Positions 36,424 to 50,428 of a stretch of 64,000 bases of DNA are shown here, piece by piece. Each line of letters begins with the position of its first letter. Positions within the stretch are counted from its first letter, which is position 1. The notes under the pieces are model-generated. The model was not told the origin of the DNA. It ran no database searches and saw only the letters and a program-made list of their open reading frames with translations. Made by a program: the position numbers and the translations under genes. Source of the stretch: Progne subis subis (taxonomy: Eukaryota > Chordata > Aves > Passeriformes > Hirundinidae); assembly GCA_022316685.1 (NCBI GenBank), contig JAKJHU010000031.1, forward strand, positions 496,001 through 560,000. The letters are read 5' to 3'.

Positions 36424-39400
36424 TTTCACCCTATAGATACACTTGCGAGACATGAATCATGAGTGAGGATATACAGCAGATCTTCAGGAGGAAAGGAACA
36501 CTGAGAACTTCTTTCAGGCAGCTCTTGATGCATCCCATCTTATACGCATGTTTATTTTACAATGCCAAACCACATTCTGCTTTAAATCTTTAATGAACCT
36601 CTGTTCCCATCCATGTAACTTTCCAATCCTTACTCTCTTCAGAGTAGACAAAGATGCTTATTATAAACCACAAATTTTACTGAAAGGGTAAACTGGAAAA
36701 GTTTTAATTGTGCAGTGTAAGCCTGTCATTCATCTCCCTGCCTGGCTATTAATATCTTGGCAATGTTATAATGCAGCACAGCCTGTATTAGCTGATCCTC
36801 TCGGCAAGGACTACAAAGTAAGCAAGAACCCAAACAGTTAACGGTGCTCATTATTTTCATCATGCTTATTACTGTGTTATTTAATGTATTTGTTATGTTA
36901 TTGTTTAGTACAGTCACTCAGCGCACAGGATGTGCCAGGACCTGCACACTTGTGCCTTCTTTGGGAGGAGAGCTCTGTGGCTGAGGAGGAGAGATGCTTT
37001 CAGAGATGAAACAGGGCTGCTTATGGTAATCTGCCATATAGCAGGTGATGAGGTACAGGAACAGAAGAAAGCAAAAGCCTGGTACAGATCATGTGTAAGT
37101 ACAGGTATGGGACCTACTAAAAAGTCGTGAGAGGAAACAGAAAGGTCAGAAATGTTGCTGCTTATGATGGTCAGAGCTGATCAAGGTAAATCCCAGGTTA
37201 AGACACAACTCGTGTGCCAGCTTGGCGCCAAACAAAAGGCTGTGCTCCCCCAGTACTATGCCCAAGGCCACAAACACTGCTGGGCATCTCCTTGGTCCTG
37301 TGGACACATCTCTGAGGGACATTGTCACACTGCAAATGATGGAGTCAGCCACAGTTGGCATCTGCAGAGAGTTTACTCTGTAACCTGGATTGTACTAATG
37401 GATAATAGAGCCATGAATGTGGAAAGTGATAGTGGAGGCATGGAGAGCATGCAGAAAAACAGACAGTTTTATTCTGTCAGATCTTGGCTGATGACACGCA
37501 AGAAGTAAGCAAATACATAATTGTATCTAAGGTAGAAATATTTAAGCTGAGAGAAAACAAAAAGAAAATGAAGATGTGGGAATTTTCCTATCAAAGCAGG
37601 TGAGCTGTGTGATGGAACAGAGTGAGATAACATGACCAATGCAGAAGAAGTTTCCATTCCTCTCATATCTGAGTGCTATTCAAGTCTGGTGTTGGATTAG
37701 CAGGTCCTAGGAAAAAATATCTTGCAGGATGGGTTGTTCTTGTCTCAGATCTGGGTAGCCTGTGCTGCATTAGGAAACTATAATGCAGTAGCAAGACTGA
37801 AAGGGACTGTCAGTAACAAGAAGGAATGCTAAAAACTACAGCAGACAAATTATTATGCTGCTTCTGTGAAGCTGGCTGGGATTGGAAAATGTGGTTTAGA
37901 AAGTCAGAGTCTTTCCATGCATCTTGGGCATGGTGGTTGTCTGGAACGTGACAGAGCAGTCAGATTCCCACCTTGGGTTTGGTGCTTTAAGTACTGTGAT
38001 GCTGTGCAGTGTAGAAAAGAGCTTTGGCCAAACAAGATAAAAGGAAATAAACTCTACTGATTGAGGAATTCAGTTGTGGCCTAAATTCAGTTTTAGAGCC
38101 CTGGAGTTTTTCAAAGTGTAGGGCAAATTTCATCCGATTTTTGATGAAAATTTTATCTGGCAGCAATGAGATGTGGATATGGAGAAGTTGTGAGAGCATC
38201 TAATTTCCAAGAATGGAAGTGGCTGAAATGAAGGTTCCTGTCCCTGTTTTTCTGTTTCCATTGCTGGTGAAAAACAGCTTCAGCTGCCATGAAGGGTGGT
38301 TTTGTTTTGTTGTTAGAAAATGTTGCCTCTGTGAGGAGTGTGGGGCAAGTGAGTGAGCAAGATGGAAGATGGTGGAAATACCAATGAGAATTGTTGCAGC
38401 CAGAGCTGAAGGAATTTGTTCCAGACATGATTTTAAGTGTCTGCTACCATAAAACTCCCATCTTTGAAGGACCATTCTCCACAATTGTGTTTTTCAGTTT
38501 CATTTGCTGATTAAAATGCAGGATGTTGATTAGCTTTAACAGACAACAGGTAAGGAAGAGCATCTGGAAAACATCATGTGATGGTTTTAGTGTTGCTTTT
38601 AATGGTGAGAGAAGTAAAATATAAATGTTTGGAAAAGCTGTAGCAACTCCCAAGTGTTGCTGTAGCCAGTAAGTGACAAAGGTGCTTTACAAACTCATTC
38701 AACAGTCCTGAGGCACGGATCCTTCCCTCTCCATCTCCATGCTTCTCTTTTGCTGTGGGAGCAGTCTCACGTTTTTTCACTTGGGAGGTCTGGCCTTCCT
38801 CTTCAACTCCTGAGTTGTTTGCCCCTTCCTCCCCATCTCTGGCTCTGCAAATTCCCCCGGTTCAGCCCTGCAGTCCCCCTCCCTGTGTTGCTGAAGGATG
38901 CCCCTGCCAAGGCCTGCAGGTGTCTCACAGGTGACGGTAGGGCTGTCCTCAGCATGTGCTCAGTTCTGAGGTCAGGGAAGGAACACACTTCCAATGCAGA
39001 AGTTTGGCTTCTGTGGAGTGTCGGCCCCAAGCAGAGATACAGTTAAAAACTGTTTTCCTGAGGTCTAATGTGTGCTGAGAGCACCACCTTTTCTGATGCA
39101 TGAATTCTAATTGAAAGACAGCACTTGATGTTCATTTATCTGCATGTGGACAGTATCAAATTAAACTTTGGAGCTCACCCAGGAGGGATCTGCACACTGT
39201 GGATTCCATTTTAGGGCAGCAGAACTTATCCATTGTTCAGCTTTCTGTGTGATTCAGGTCCCTTTTCTTCAGCTGAGATTCCCATCCTAGGAGATGTGTA
39301 GAACGTAAGGTGTCCAAACAAGGCAGTTGTTGTTAAAAAAGAAATAAAAACCCATGGTCATCCAGCCAAATCCAATACCAGACACACATCTGGCAGCCTT

Positions 39401-42400
39401 GAAGGGAATGTAGAAGTGGGCCTAATGGTTTGGAAAATGAGATTGCAAATTTCTTGAAGGCAAGAACCTTCTTCATTGAATCAGACTGGGGGTTTGCCCA
39501 GCTGTGGCCCTGTGAACTGCAGCTGCTGACCACCCCAAAAATGTGTAGACTGAGGCAGAGTCCAGATTTTCATCTTCACGGCTTTGAGATATATAGATTT
39601 TTAACATGATTCATTTCCTCAGAAGCCAAACATAAGCCATTGACTTTCATGTAGTTTTATACATCCATTTTGCCAGGTTCACTGGGAATCCTTGCAAACA
39701 TTTTGGCACTCACCCCTTCCTATTACAGCAAAACAAGCAAACAAACTCAGAAATCTGTTATATGTTTAATTTCTGAACATAGTGCTTACTCAGACTGTGA
39801 AAATTGACCAGCCAGTTTTAATTTTACTTTTTTCCTCATTGGTGATTTCCTAATAGCTTCACTCAGGAATGCTTTCTCAAACTCGGAGAAGCTTGGCTGT
39901 GTGCTTGAACTTCATTAAAGTTGATAGAACTTAAGCACACGTGTAAAATTAAGCATATGCTTACGTTTTATACAGTCTTTTTGCAGGTGACACAAACAGC
40001 TGCATATGGGTTTCCAATATGTGATTAAATTCCAAAAGGAGTTTTTTACAACAGTTTTAGTCAACCTTAATTTTCTGAAATTGGTAGCTTTAACAAAACC
40101 TATCTTTTTTGATTTAAATTGCCTGAGATGTGCGCCTTTTAAAAAGCTCTTTATTTAACTGTCACAATATGCCGTCTTGTGTGGGATAGAGTTTGTTCAT
40201 GTAAATTTAATTTCCAGTTAAAGTGGTGCAAACACAAAGTGATGTCAATAGATCTTTATGGACTGGCAGAGCTGTTTCTTTCTCACCTCTGTCAAGGTGG
40301 GGGCCAGGCAGAGCCATTAAATTGTCAGCTGTGCCCTTCTGCCTTTTGCAGATCATAAAGCTTTGCCTGGTCACCCAGGGAGACCAAAGGCATCCAGCCT
40401 TGATCCAAAGACATCAAGGGGTGGAGAAATCTTGGAAGTTTGTTTTAACATTTAATTGCTGCAGTATTACACATAAATGAGTATCTCTGTTACTAAATGA
40501 AATTTCCCTAGCTTTGGCTTCCCGACTGCTGTGTATTTTTCTGCTTTGCTATTTTGGACAGTCTTGTGGTATCTGGCATTTTCATTCTGTGGAGCTGTTT
40601 AGATATTGCTATTGAGCTACTCAATCTCCTTTGTAGGTGAAACCAAGTGAGTTCTCTATGTGTTGCTCCTTTTCAGCTGTTTTCTGCTTCTTGGGGGTGT
40701 CTCAAGTTCTGAAACTCTGCCTCCCGTACTGGACACAGTATGGTAGTGCCAGACTCACCACAAGTGTTGAGAGAAATAAAATCACCTTCAGCTCTGCACT
40801 TTCCTTGCTCCTAGCAGGAGATGGTGTTTGGTGTGGTTTTCCCCTCTGGGATATAAATCCAGAGTGGTGGGGCTGGGTGTGACAGGTGTGTGTAATTCAT
40901 GGCTTGTCAGACACCTCCCGTGCTGTCCGAGGAATCCACCTCTTACCTCTTTTCTTATCCCAGAAAAGGAAAGATGAAGATCACAACTTGGCCAGGATGT
41001 GAAGATGAAGGGAGTCTCTTCTCTTCCACATCATCAATGGATCTTTAAAAATGTAACATTCACGTCATATGAGTCAGTGGGAAGGTCTTCCATTATTGCA
41101 GTGGACACTTAATGAGCTATTTGGTTTCTACACTGATTAAACTTCGCAGCTGTATTGGGGTAATTGGCTGCTCTTTGGTTATGGTTCCCCTTGGAGGCAG
41201 ATGATGAAATATCTGCTATGTTCTCTTCTATTTCTCAGTTTTTCTGTAAGCATCAATACTCTGTGGGGAACATCATCTCTGCTTGATGGCTAATTAAACA
41301 TTAATTTGTGACGATATTGGAGCAGATTTTAAGTTGGTCGTGGAGTGGGCAAAGAAAGGGGAAACTTAACAGTCACCATAATTGTCAATAATGAGTCCTA
41401 ATGTAATTGCATTAATTAAAAAAAAAGGGATATATTCCCTGCTGCTGTAAAGTTAGTTAAAGTCAGTGAAAGTCATGCTGGGTCAAAAAGACTTCAAGGC
41501 CAGCTGTTCTTGCCCTGTGGACAGAAAAGTAGTGCTGTCCTGCCTAAAGTGTAAAGAAAAAGATTATACAACCCAGTTCTTATTGCATATTCTGCTGATG
41601 AACAGGAATGTTTCACAAATTCAATTTAATTCCCAAGGACGAGTAATTGTAACTCCACCCAGAGAATATTAAATTGCCTTAATGGAAAAATAAACTGGTT
41701 TTATTCTCCCCCTTCTCTCCCCACCTTCCCCAGTTTTCAATAACTTTATGTGCCTCCTTAGTTTATTAATACACTTCTCATCTTGCTGCTGATTTTGCAT
41801 CTGGTAGCACTTAACACAGACAAGACTCCCAAAGCTTTTGATCAGACATGTTAAGTAAACTCTCAGGACTGTCGGGTCTGCTGCTCTGGCAGATGTTGGC
41901 TCGTGGGACTCTACTTTCTCTTCATCCCCTGACTGTTCCTTATCAAATCTATCCTGTTGCTTTCAGTGTGCTGAGCATTGTAGTGCCTTTCCCCACATAT
42001 TCTCTGGCCCACAGCAGGAAGATCCTCTGGTCAGCTGAAAGGCGTTTGTTATTTTGCTGGTTTTTGGTGTAGAGGCACAGAGAAGCACTGCACTTCTAAA
42101 AGCCCCATTTAGCCAACCTTAATATTTCTGGGACTTCCTTCCATGAGCAAAATGAAGCAGTGAGAAACCCATAAAAGCTGGGTGCAGGTTTATATGCCTG
42201 AGGTGCAGGTGTCAGCCTGTGATGAGCAGGGAGCTGGGTAATCCATCCTGAGGCAGAGCCGACGGGGCTGAGGGACCGGACAGCACAGGACCTCTGTGTT
42301 GGCATCTCCAGTTTCAAGTCACCTACAAGTACACTCCTGGGCTGCAAGGAGGATTTGCTGAGTGCTGTTTACTGCATCTTCTGTATTCCTGTTGCATAGT

Positions 42401-42584
42401 TGCCTTCTGTTTCCTCAGGGGTGGCAGAGCAACAGGAGATGTTGCAGGTCTTCTCATGGTCTGTTGTCCATGTCCCATCAAATCAACCAGCCATCCACTG
42501 CTGGCATTTGATCCAGGGCTTCAGCAGAGTGTACCCCAAGGCCTTGGATCCTGTTGGCTAAACTTCTATGATGCCCTTCCATTC

Positions 42585-42598
42585 TTTTTTTTTTTTTT
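42585..42598. repeat. Poly-T run (T14)
   Basis: Simple T run between CCATTC and ATCTCTGC, with no repeat family recognised. Confidence 0.85.
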
Positions 42599-45500
42599 AT
42601 CTCTGCTCACTCATCTAATATCCATGGCCAAATCTTCTTGAGAATTCTGGACTAACCACAGGTGTTTGTGGCAAAATCTTCCCTCTGGTGTTAGGGGCAG
42701 GAGCTGCTGAGAAGGGAAGGTAGTCCTGGATTACTCTACTGCTCATCCACACTGCTGGCATCCTGCCCCCACCAATGTGCTAGTGCTGGGACTGGAGCCC
42801 TGCTCAGGATAAGCAGAGAGCTTATTAAAGAGTGATGGGATGACCACAAGCCCCACTGGACCACTGTCCAGTTGCTAGCCATGGCAGTGGCTCACACCCA
42901 CCCATGTCATGTGAAATCAGGAGTGTCCTGCAACAGAATTGCAGCTGGAGCTTGGATGGCTTGGACAGGGGTTTGTTTATCTTCTGGCATGTTTTGTCAG
43001 GCCTTGGATGGCAAATACAGAGAATGAAATGTCCTTTAAGGAGCTGGCTTACCCAGGGGATTAGTGTCTTCATCTGGTGGCCTGGAGGAGTTTGGTTGTG
43101 CATCCAAGTTTCAGCACCTCGCTCCCACCCCTCTACCTGCATTCCCTTCCCAGGGCTGGTATCCAACTGGCAATAGTCTCCTTGGGACAAGGATGTTTCC
43201 TAGGTATTGTCTGTGAACAGTGTCTGTCACGCTGATCTCTAGGGAAATATAAATCTTTATTATCAGGCATATTCATAACTGCAACAGATTCTTTGCTTTC
43301 TTTTATCTATGCATCCCAGGAGGCTGAGTGCAGTTGACTGTAATTTCTGCCATCTCTGCTAAAAGAAAGCAAGAAATAGGTTTCCACCTGTTAGGCCACA
43401 CACTAACACCAAGGGCTGTGGTCAGTTATTTACCTGCAGAGACTGATACCCACCTGCAGATATGACTCCTGGCAGGTGTCAGCAGGTGGAGAGAGAACAC
43501 AAGTGGAGACTTCATATGAATGTCTCTAGAGCCAAATCAATCACTAGTGACCAGAGAAAAATGTGAAAGGGAAGCACAGAACATTTTATATTTATTATGT
43601 ATCCTGGAGTTTTCTTCCTTGTGTTTCTCCTGCTGCTTTTGAAATCCATGTAAACTCATAGCAACCACAGTGTCTTGCAGCAGAAATAGCTCTGCAGCTT
43701 AGCAGTGTGTTGTGTGACAAAACACCAACCCCTTTCCTTTGTTTTGAGACTGATGCCTCTTAGTTTCATGCTTTCTTGTTATCTGCTTTCTCTGTATTTT
43801 TTATTTTTAAAAATGTTTTTTTATCTGTCCTTTTCATAAGCTTTCTACACCACAGTGAGTTTTTAAATCGGTTGTTAAGGTTTTGCAAGGTGTTTCCTAG
43901 CAATGCTTAACAAATAACTTTTCTCTATCTGCTTGTTTGTTTGCCCCAGCTGAAAGCCCGTGCAGTTCTTTACCACACCTTGTTGCTTCAGAAATGGGTT
44001 CAGTCCTGATACCCAATGCTATTTGTGTTTTCCATGAGTGGAGAAATTGAATGTGGGACTGCGGCTACCCCAGACTGATTGCTGTAGGTGTGGCTGAGCA
44101 CAGCTCCCTTTACCCCACTGTGCCTCCTGCAGTTTGTTGTGGCGCAGCTGCTGTTGTGAGCTTTGCCAAGGGAAGATATTTGGCACTTTCATTGGTCCTT
44201 TTTAGGACCGTATAGGCTGGTATTTAGTAGATGATCACCCCCACCCTGTTCAAGCCCTGTTCTGGGTAGTCCTGACTTGCGTCTTTACAGTGAAATCTTC
44301 AAAAGTGGCCAAAGTCAAAGAAACATTGCTCAGTTAAATGGCAGTGGTACCTGAGAGGCACCAAATGGTGCCTTTGAACAGCCCTCTTTAAACTTTTGAA
44401 GTGTTTTCCTTTGGTCCTGCTAATATCCAGCAACACAAACCAGGTAAAAACTATTCTGTGCCTGAAAAAATGAAAGAGCAGGGGGAAAAAATAAATCAAA
44501 ACCTAACTTCCCTTTGGCTTTTATCCTTGATGTCATCAAAAGACTAAAAAGGATATTTCAGGCCTGGCTTCAGCCTGATGGAACAGCAGGGAAGTTCTTT
44601 TCTATTAGATCCTTGATACAATCACATCTGGTGAAATCACTGCGGTCACATCTGCTGAAATCTTCCATCATTTCAGATTTGTTTCAAAAGACTCAATCTT
44701 TCTGTTTTTAAAGGGCACGAGTTTTTTTTTGCAGCCCTCCTTGGTGCCTGGAACAGAGAGTAGGCATCAATCAAGCATCTCAGACCCCCCTTGCCCTGAA
44801 TGCTGCAGTCAGCTCATCTCCACGTGCGTGCATGGGGGGGCAGCCTCTTGGGACTGTTTAAATTTACATTAGGGAATTTGAGAGAAAATGTTTACACTTG
44901 TCTGTAGGCTTAGGGGAGAATAGACACAGCAGCTCTTAAGGGTGCTTCATATTCCTGATAGATTCCCTTCAGTATACATCTTTTTTGCCACTGCAATGTG
45001 TTTTGGGGCTTTAGATGGCTTTTGTGACCTTGGAAAGAAAAATGAATAAGAGGCGAGGTAGCAGGGGTGTGTGTCTGAAAAAAGACCTTGCCTCTGGCAG
45101 TGATGCTGTTAGAGAAAGTGCAAAGAAAGAGAAAAAAGTAAAAACTAAACACAACTCCCAGCCTGAAGTATATCAATACTGAATCACTTCCTTTCTTCTT
45201 CCTAGTTAACATTTCTCACAGACTCTTCTTGTCAGTACAGTGGATGCTATTGACATCAAACACTTTCCTGTCCCTCACCTGTCTCCAGCTGAAATAGGAA
45301 ATAAGAACCACATCCTCCTTGCTCTGTCTGCATCTCTGTCTAAGCCCAGTGCCCAAGGCCATGGAGCATAGGCCATGGAGGAGAGGCTCACTCCTGTTCT
45401 GTTTGCTCTTCCCACCACGTCAGTGCCTATCCAAGGATTACAACAGCCTGCAGAGCATGGTGGGTGGCTGCCATGGGTGCAGCCTGGTGGTAGCAGGCAG

Positions 45501-48500
45501 TGGGCACTGAATTTATCAGCTCTGCCACCTCATCTGTGGCTCACTGACATTTACTGGAGGAAAAGTCACTAAAATCTTTCAGAGTAGATGTACTTATGGA
45601 CTATGTACTTGCCCATAACTCCTGATTTGCTTAAATTCCACTTGCTCCTCTTGTTACCTTTGTCCTTCCTTTGCCCCAGAAGGCTTTTCTGCTTTTCTCT
45701 GTTCTTGGATGTGTAAATGCAAAAAGTGTTGATGTGTTACAGCTCAAAGAGATCTCCCAGCCACCCCAGGCTCCCAGTAAAACCAATGTACCAGGAGCAG
45801 AAGGCACTGTGGGTCCCCAGCTCTGTTTTGAGTCATTAGCTGTGACCTTTGCTGGTATCTGTGGCGTTCATCTCCAGTCTTTCACTTGTGAATTAGGAGG
45901 TTATCAGTGACCTGTGATAGCACAGCATGTGAAGTGAGCTGATGCTACGAGAAGGGTTGTGTGTTTAGCTGCAGCTCTGCTGTCTTGGATGTGTCTGCAC
46001 AGATAAACCAGCACTACATTTTCCACAAATGACAGCTCACGTTCCTGGGACACAGTTCAGAGGGTGAGCTGGCCACAGCACTCAGGAAACATGAAAATGT
46101 GCTGAGCTCAACCTCTGTTAGACAAGACTTTTGAGGTCAATGGAGAGATGGTGGATGTTGATGCTGGAAAATTGCACTGTGGTGAGCAAAGTCCTGATGC
46201 TCCCAAAGTATTCAGGAGTTTGGCCATTTCCTTCTTTTGGTAGAAAATAAACCCTGGGGCTCTTGTAGCCTGCCACCCATGTCAGCAGGACAATGCAGCA
46301 GAAGCGCTCTCCATGTTTCCCTGACACAGCAACACCACCTGGCACCAGCATTTGGCTCAGAGGCCAACCTGGCAGCCCACATTGCATCTCTCATCCCAGG
46401 GGCTAATGCCTGGCCTGAGCTACAGCCCTGCAGGGCAGCAAAGAGGGCACGGAGAGAGGGGAAAACAGAATGAAAGAGAGATGGCTGGGCCTGGGTAGGG
46501 GAAGGCATTTGGAGCAGGAGCTAGGAAGGACATCTGGGAGCCAGATTCTTCTCTTTGAGCCTGCTGCAAGGAGCTGGCTTGGTTAAATGAGAGATGTTCT
46601 TGTTCCTCTGCTGAAAGCTGCAAAACATGATAGGAGTAGGTGATCTAGGGTTGTAGGAAGAGGTGACATCTAGGGAAATCATTGTGCTTTTCATGTCTTT
46701 TAGCTCAGTGAATAGTCTTACAGCCCTTTGAGCACAGTGAGACAAAATTTGAGACCCTGTGTTGGCCTTTGCACTGCATGTTCTATAAAGAATGTTCCTT
46801 GGGACGGTGTGGGGGGACCTGTGGCACTGACTGCCCTTGGGTTGTAGGATTAGCAAAAGTAAAGCAAATTTTCATCAGAGCAGAGTGGGTTGATGGGGCT
46901 CAGGAGTGGATTACCATCAGAGCTGCTCTGAGCTGCACACCAGGAATTCAGGGGCAGACAAACAAGCCAAACAGTGAAGCTCTCTGCTGTTTTTCTGTCT
47001 TTTGACTCACAGCAGAGACCGAGCCAGGGGATAAGAGTGTAGGCGTTGCAGAAGTTCACGTGAGTGGATAGTCTCTGGCACAAGTAATTTGTTGGACTGG
47101 GTTGGCTTACATTTGCTTTTTGTTGAAATCACATTGGCTGAGCCAAAGATAGCATCCCTTTTCTTTTTAAACCCATTTTTCCATATTCTGCTGGCTGGAA
47201 GAGGGGGCTGCACAAGCGAACATGTCTGCAACAATGCCATAAATCCAGACAGAAATAGAGTTAGCAGTTCCCTCTGGTTCCGGTGTTTGTATCTGCGGGG
47301 CTCTGAGCTTAACCAGCCCGGGCTCCTCGGAGCAGAGCCTGTGTCTGTGCGAACCTGTTGTGCCTTGGGACCTGGAGCTCGGGTTTTGTTCCAGAACAGT
47401 ATCACAAAACTTTTATAGCAACGTCATGACAAAAAGCATGGGAAGAGGAATAACTTAACCCTCTCTTGCTGAAGCTGGTGTTGCAAATGCTCCAGTTTGC
47501 TCACGCAGCAAATCCTACGGTTGAATATAGAACACTGTGGGGAGAGAGAAAGTTCAAGATTTGTGGGGATGGGGAAGAAAAAGCAAGCAGAGTTCTGTCT
47601 TTGTGAGGGTTACCATTTCTTAAATGTCTTTAAAGTCCATTTCTGCCCCAGTAGGCCCTGGCACACATCGGTATTGTCATTCGTTGGCACTGTTGCACTG
47701 CGTTACGTTCCTGAATTTGTAGAGTTGGGCTTTTAATCTACGTTGATTATGTTTTAATTGAATAAATAAATCAGAGCACAGAATCAATAGAGATGCTTCT
47801 ATGCTGTTTTATTTTATTTTTCTAGGTTTCCTAAGGACATTTAACTTTTACAACCTTATAACTTGTTCTGCAGCATTTGCTAGTCAGCTATTGCATAATT
47901 GTTCCGGGGAATGAGAACCTGGGAATATTATGGCCCAGAAATGCTAAGAAGCAGAAATTAAATTGGCTGATCTTCTCATCTGCCGCCATCCCTTCTCTCC
48001 AGGGTCAGGGTACCAAGCAGGTCCTGTGTGGACTCCAGTGTTATTCCTGGGTCTGCCATTGGCTTGATTTATTGCCTCACATGTTGGGGCCTTGGATGCC
48101 CTTTGCATCTCCCCTCTCCTTTCCAGGCTGACTTTTGGCTGCTTAGCTTCAAAATTCTCTGGAGTGGAGCAATCACAGGCTTTCTGTCTGAGAAGCCAGT
48201 GGCAGTTACAGGCCAACAACTGGAAGATGGAGAAAAACCAAACAAGAGCCATGAAGTGGAAAAGAAGTTGTACTTTTGCAGATTTAAAAAAACAGGTGCC
48301 TGCAGTTAGCCAAGAGTAATGGTCTGGGCTAATTCCTGTGAAAAATACTTTTTTTGAACAATGGTTTGGAAGGAAAGACTTTGGCTCTGTAACAAAAATA
48401 GGCAGAAAAAGTTGAGTTTGTAAGTATTTTCTGACTTGATTCTCAGCTTTTTTAATGGTGTGTTCTTGCATAAGCCACACTGGAGCTTCCATTTTCTTGT

Positions 48501-49468
48501 TAGTCAAGCCAAATATATTGTAATCCAATAAGATTTAATAATCACTAGGAACTAATGAATGCCTCAGCACGTATAAGTTTGGCAGATCACTGCCAGCTTT
48601 ACATAGCTGGTTTCTCTTTGACCAACTTGCCATTTATGTGTCAGATTGATAACTGGGGAGTTCTTTAAAACAGGTAATGATCGACTCCTCCTAAAATGAA
48701 ATTTAAGGAAAAACTATCTGGAACAGCCAGTGAGCGAAAGGTAAAGACAAAAATTTGCCATGGAAAATTAAGTAACTTGGTGAGAGTGAAGGCACACAGA
48801 GCTGGATTGTCTGTGGGAAGGTGCTGGTATGGTCTGAACAGCTTTTGCCATTGAAATTAGGCAAGCTGTTAGGTAATTCTTTAATATTTTTACTATTGAC
48901 ATCGTCAAGCTCTAAATGGGCTCTTCTGCACTGAACTCTGCAGTTGCACTTACGCAGAGAGGCTGTGTCCTGTCCAGGGGATTTGCAGATAAGTAAGACG
49001 TGGAAGAACAGAAGAAAAATAATTCAGGTTGAGAAAATACTTTCAGTGTAATATTTCACTTGATTCAAGGACTTTGGTTTCTGTGCATGCCCTGGTGGTG
49101 GCCTGGTTCAGTGGGGCTAGCCCCTGGCACCTACTTTGTCCATGGCAGGGATCCTCAGCTGGTTTTCTTAATTTCCCGTTCCTAGTGGAGCTTCCTAATT
49201 CCCAAAGCACTGAAAACATAGAGGAGGATGTTTCCTAGGTTTTACCTGACTTTGTGCCCTGTTGGGATGTCCCGCTGTTCGGTTGGGCTGTACAGCACAG
49301 AGGTCCTTCCCAGAGGTTTTGGACTAGGTTGATTTATCAAAAACAAAGCATGCGAACAAGTCCTCTAGCAATGCTGATTCTAGAAGGGGTTGCAGTACTG
49401 CCCTTAAACAGTGGCTTGAAGGTCACATGCTCTGCTGCGGTGCTGAGTTCTTGGTTTTACTTTTTGAG

Positions 49469-49490
49469 GTGGGTGGTGGTGGTGGTGGTG
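49469..49490. repeat. (GGT)n microsatellite
   Basis: About seven GGT units follow TTTTTGA. On the + strand this produces a Val run and on the - strand His or Pro runs in chance frames. It is likely polymorphic in length. Confidence 0.9.
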
Positions 49491-50305
49491 AAAATTCACC
49501 TCTCTTCCCTTCCAAGTGAGAGTCCCTACCAGCCTGGGTACAAAAGGGACTGGGCTGTTTTGAAAACAGAAAGAAAGCAAAATGTATTGAATTAGGGTCC
49601 TTGGCTGCATGTTGGCATTTGCTTTGGGCATGGACTTTCCTGCATAAAAGCCTTTTCACAAGGACCTTACTTACATTATTTTGTGACTGCTTCCTGCAAA
49701 TCACACCCTTCACCTTCAATCTGCTAGAAATGGATTGAACTTTTTTAGTCCTCCTTGAAGGAGCTCATGTTTTAGATGGAATTTGTGAAGAAGTGTTGAA
49801 TCAGACAAGAATTGGTTTTAAATAAGTATAGGTGCACGTGGCCAGGCACTGCTACTGTGGCTTGTCGCTCTGTTCTGTTTGTGTTTTGCCTGAGATGAGA
49901 ACATGGCAGAAGGGATGCTCTCAGGATCCAGGTGCTCCAAGCCTGTCCCCAGCTTTGTCTTTTCAGACAGGTATCTTTCTATAACACATCTTCTCCATCT
50001 TACGTTGTGGGGATTGTCCTGTCTCTTCAGCTCAGCAGCAGATTGCTGAATTGTTAATCCTCCAAGTCAGTTTTACACAATGGGACCCTTGTGGCAAATA
50101 CGTGAAGAAAAACCCCAAAGCAGCATAAATTCCTGTGAGATGGAGGCTTGCTGTTAGGTCTGGAGGGAGCTGTAGGATTTCAGCACGTTTGTCCCTGCAA
50201 CCTGAGAGTTATTGCTGGGCATGGGTGCAGCTCTGTGAGGACAGTAAGAGACCATGTGCCAGGCCAAGTGGCTGGAATAACTGTAACTTTTCCTTCTTCT
50301 TTAAG

Positions 50306-50428
50306 GTGAATCCTGGTGGCAAGACACTTGAGGAGAGGCGCTCCAGTTTAGACGCAGAAATCGACTCTCTGACCAGCATCCTGGCTGACCTGGAGAGCAG
50401 CTCTCCATACAAACCTCGGACCCAGCAG
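50306..50428 (+). CDS. LPP: LPP coding exon with leucine-rich export/LD-like helix
   Basis: This 123-nt exon is 41 codons in phase 0 at both ends. It starts VNPGGKTLEERR, continues SSLDAEIDSLTSILADLE and ends SSSPYKPRTQQ. I count 41 residues in the matching human LPP segment too (about residues 103-143). The centre is almost unchanged; the first residue and the last few differ. The helix with spaced Leu/Ile (LDAEIDSLTSILADLE) coincides with the segment of human LPP (about residues 117-134) described as a CRM1-dependent nuclear export signal. It lets LPP cycle between adhesions and the nucleus. The acceptor is a CT-rich run ending TTTAAG; the donor is CAG|GTTAGT. Because both ends are phase 0, the exon could be skipped without a frame shift. 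An open frame runs on into both introns (50135-50590), but the splice sites bound the real exon. Confidence 0.96.

Larger units (their letters stand above)
30828..50305 (+). other. LPP: LPP intron, about 19.5 kb
   Basis: The intron starts GTAAGA at 30828 and ends with a CT-rich tract and TTAAG at 50305. The acceptor is AAG, a weaker form than CAG or TAG. It holds MIR-like remnants at 33205-33245 and 34815-34935, a CpG-dense patch at 35161-35500, a GTTT/T-rich stretch at 35556-35605, a (TA)n run at 36403-36423, a T14 run at 42585-42598 and a (GGT)n run at 49469-49490. AT-rich, TAAT-rich stretches near 36560-36920, 39560-40220 and 41100-41440 might be conserved noncoding DNA. I see no gene in the remaining long stretches: 30828-33204, 33246-34814, 36424-42584, 42599-49468 and 49491-50305. 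A 194-codon antisense open frame at 47944-48528 has no recognised domain and is taken as chance. Confidence 0.88.

Noticed and set aside
40350..40405. CTTTGCCTGGTCACCCAGGG segment resembling the MIR core
   Set aside because: Only one short block matches; flanking MIR segments are missing.
47944..48528. 194-codon open frame on the - strand, the longest in the window
   Set aside because: No recognisable domain, composition like translated intron, no splice or promoter context, and it lies antisense within an LPP intron. Expected by chance among many frames in 64 kb.
49758..49767. AAGGAGCTCA, matching the first ten bases of miR-28-5p, a microRNA hosted by LPP in mammals
   Set aside because: The match ends after ten bases and no complementary 3' arm lies within hairpin distance, so it is not a miR-28 precursor.
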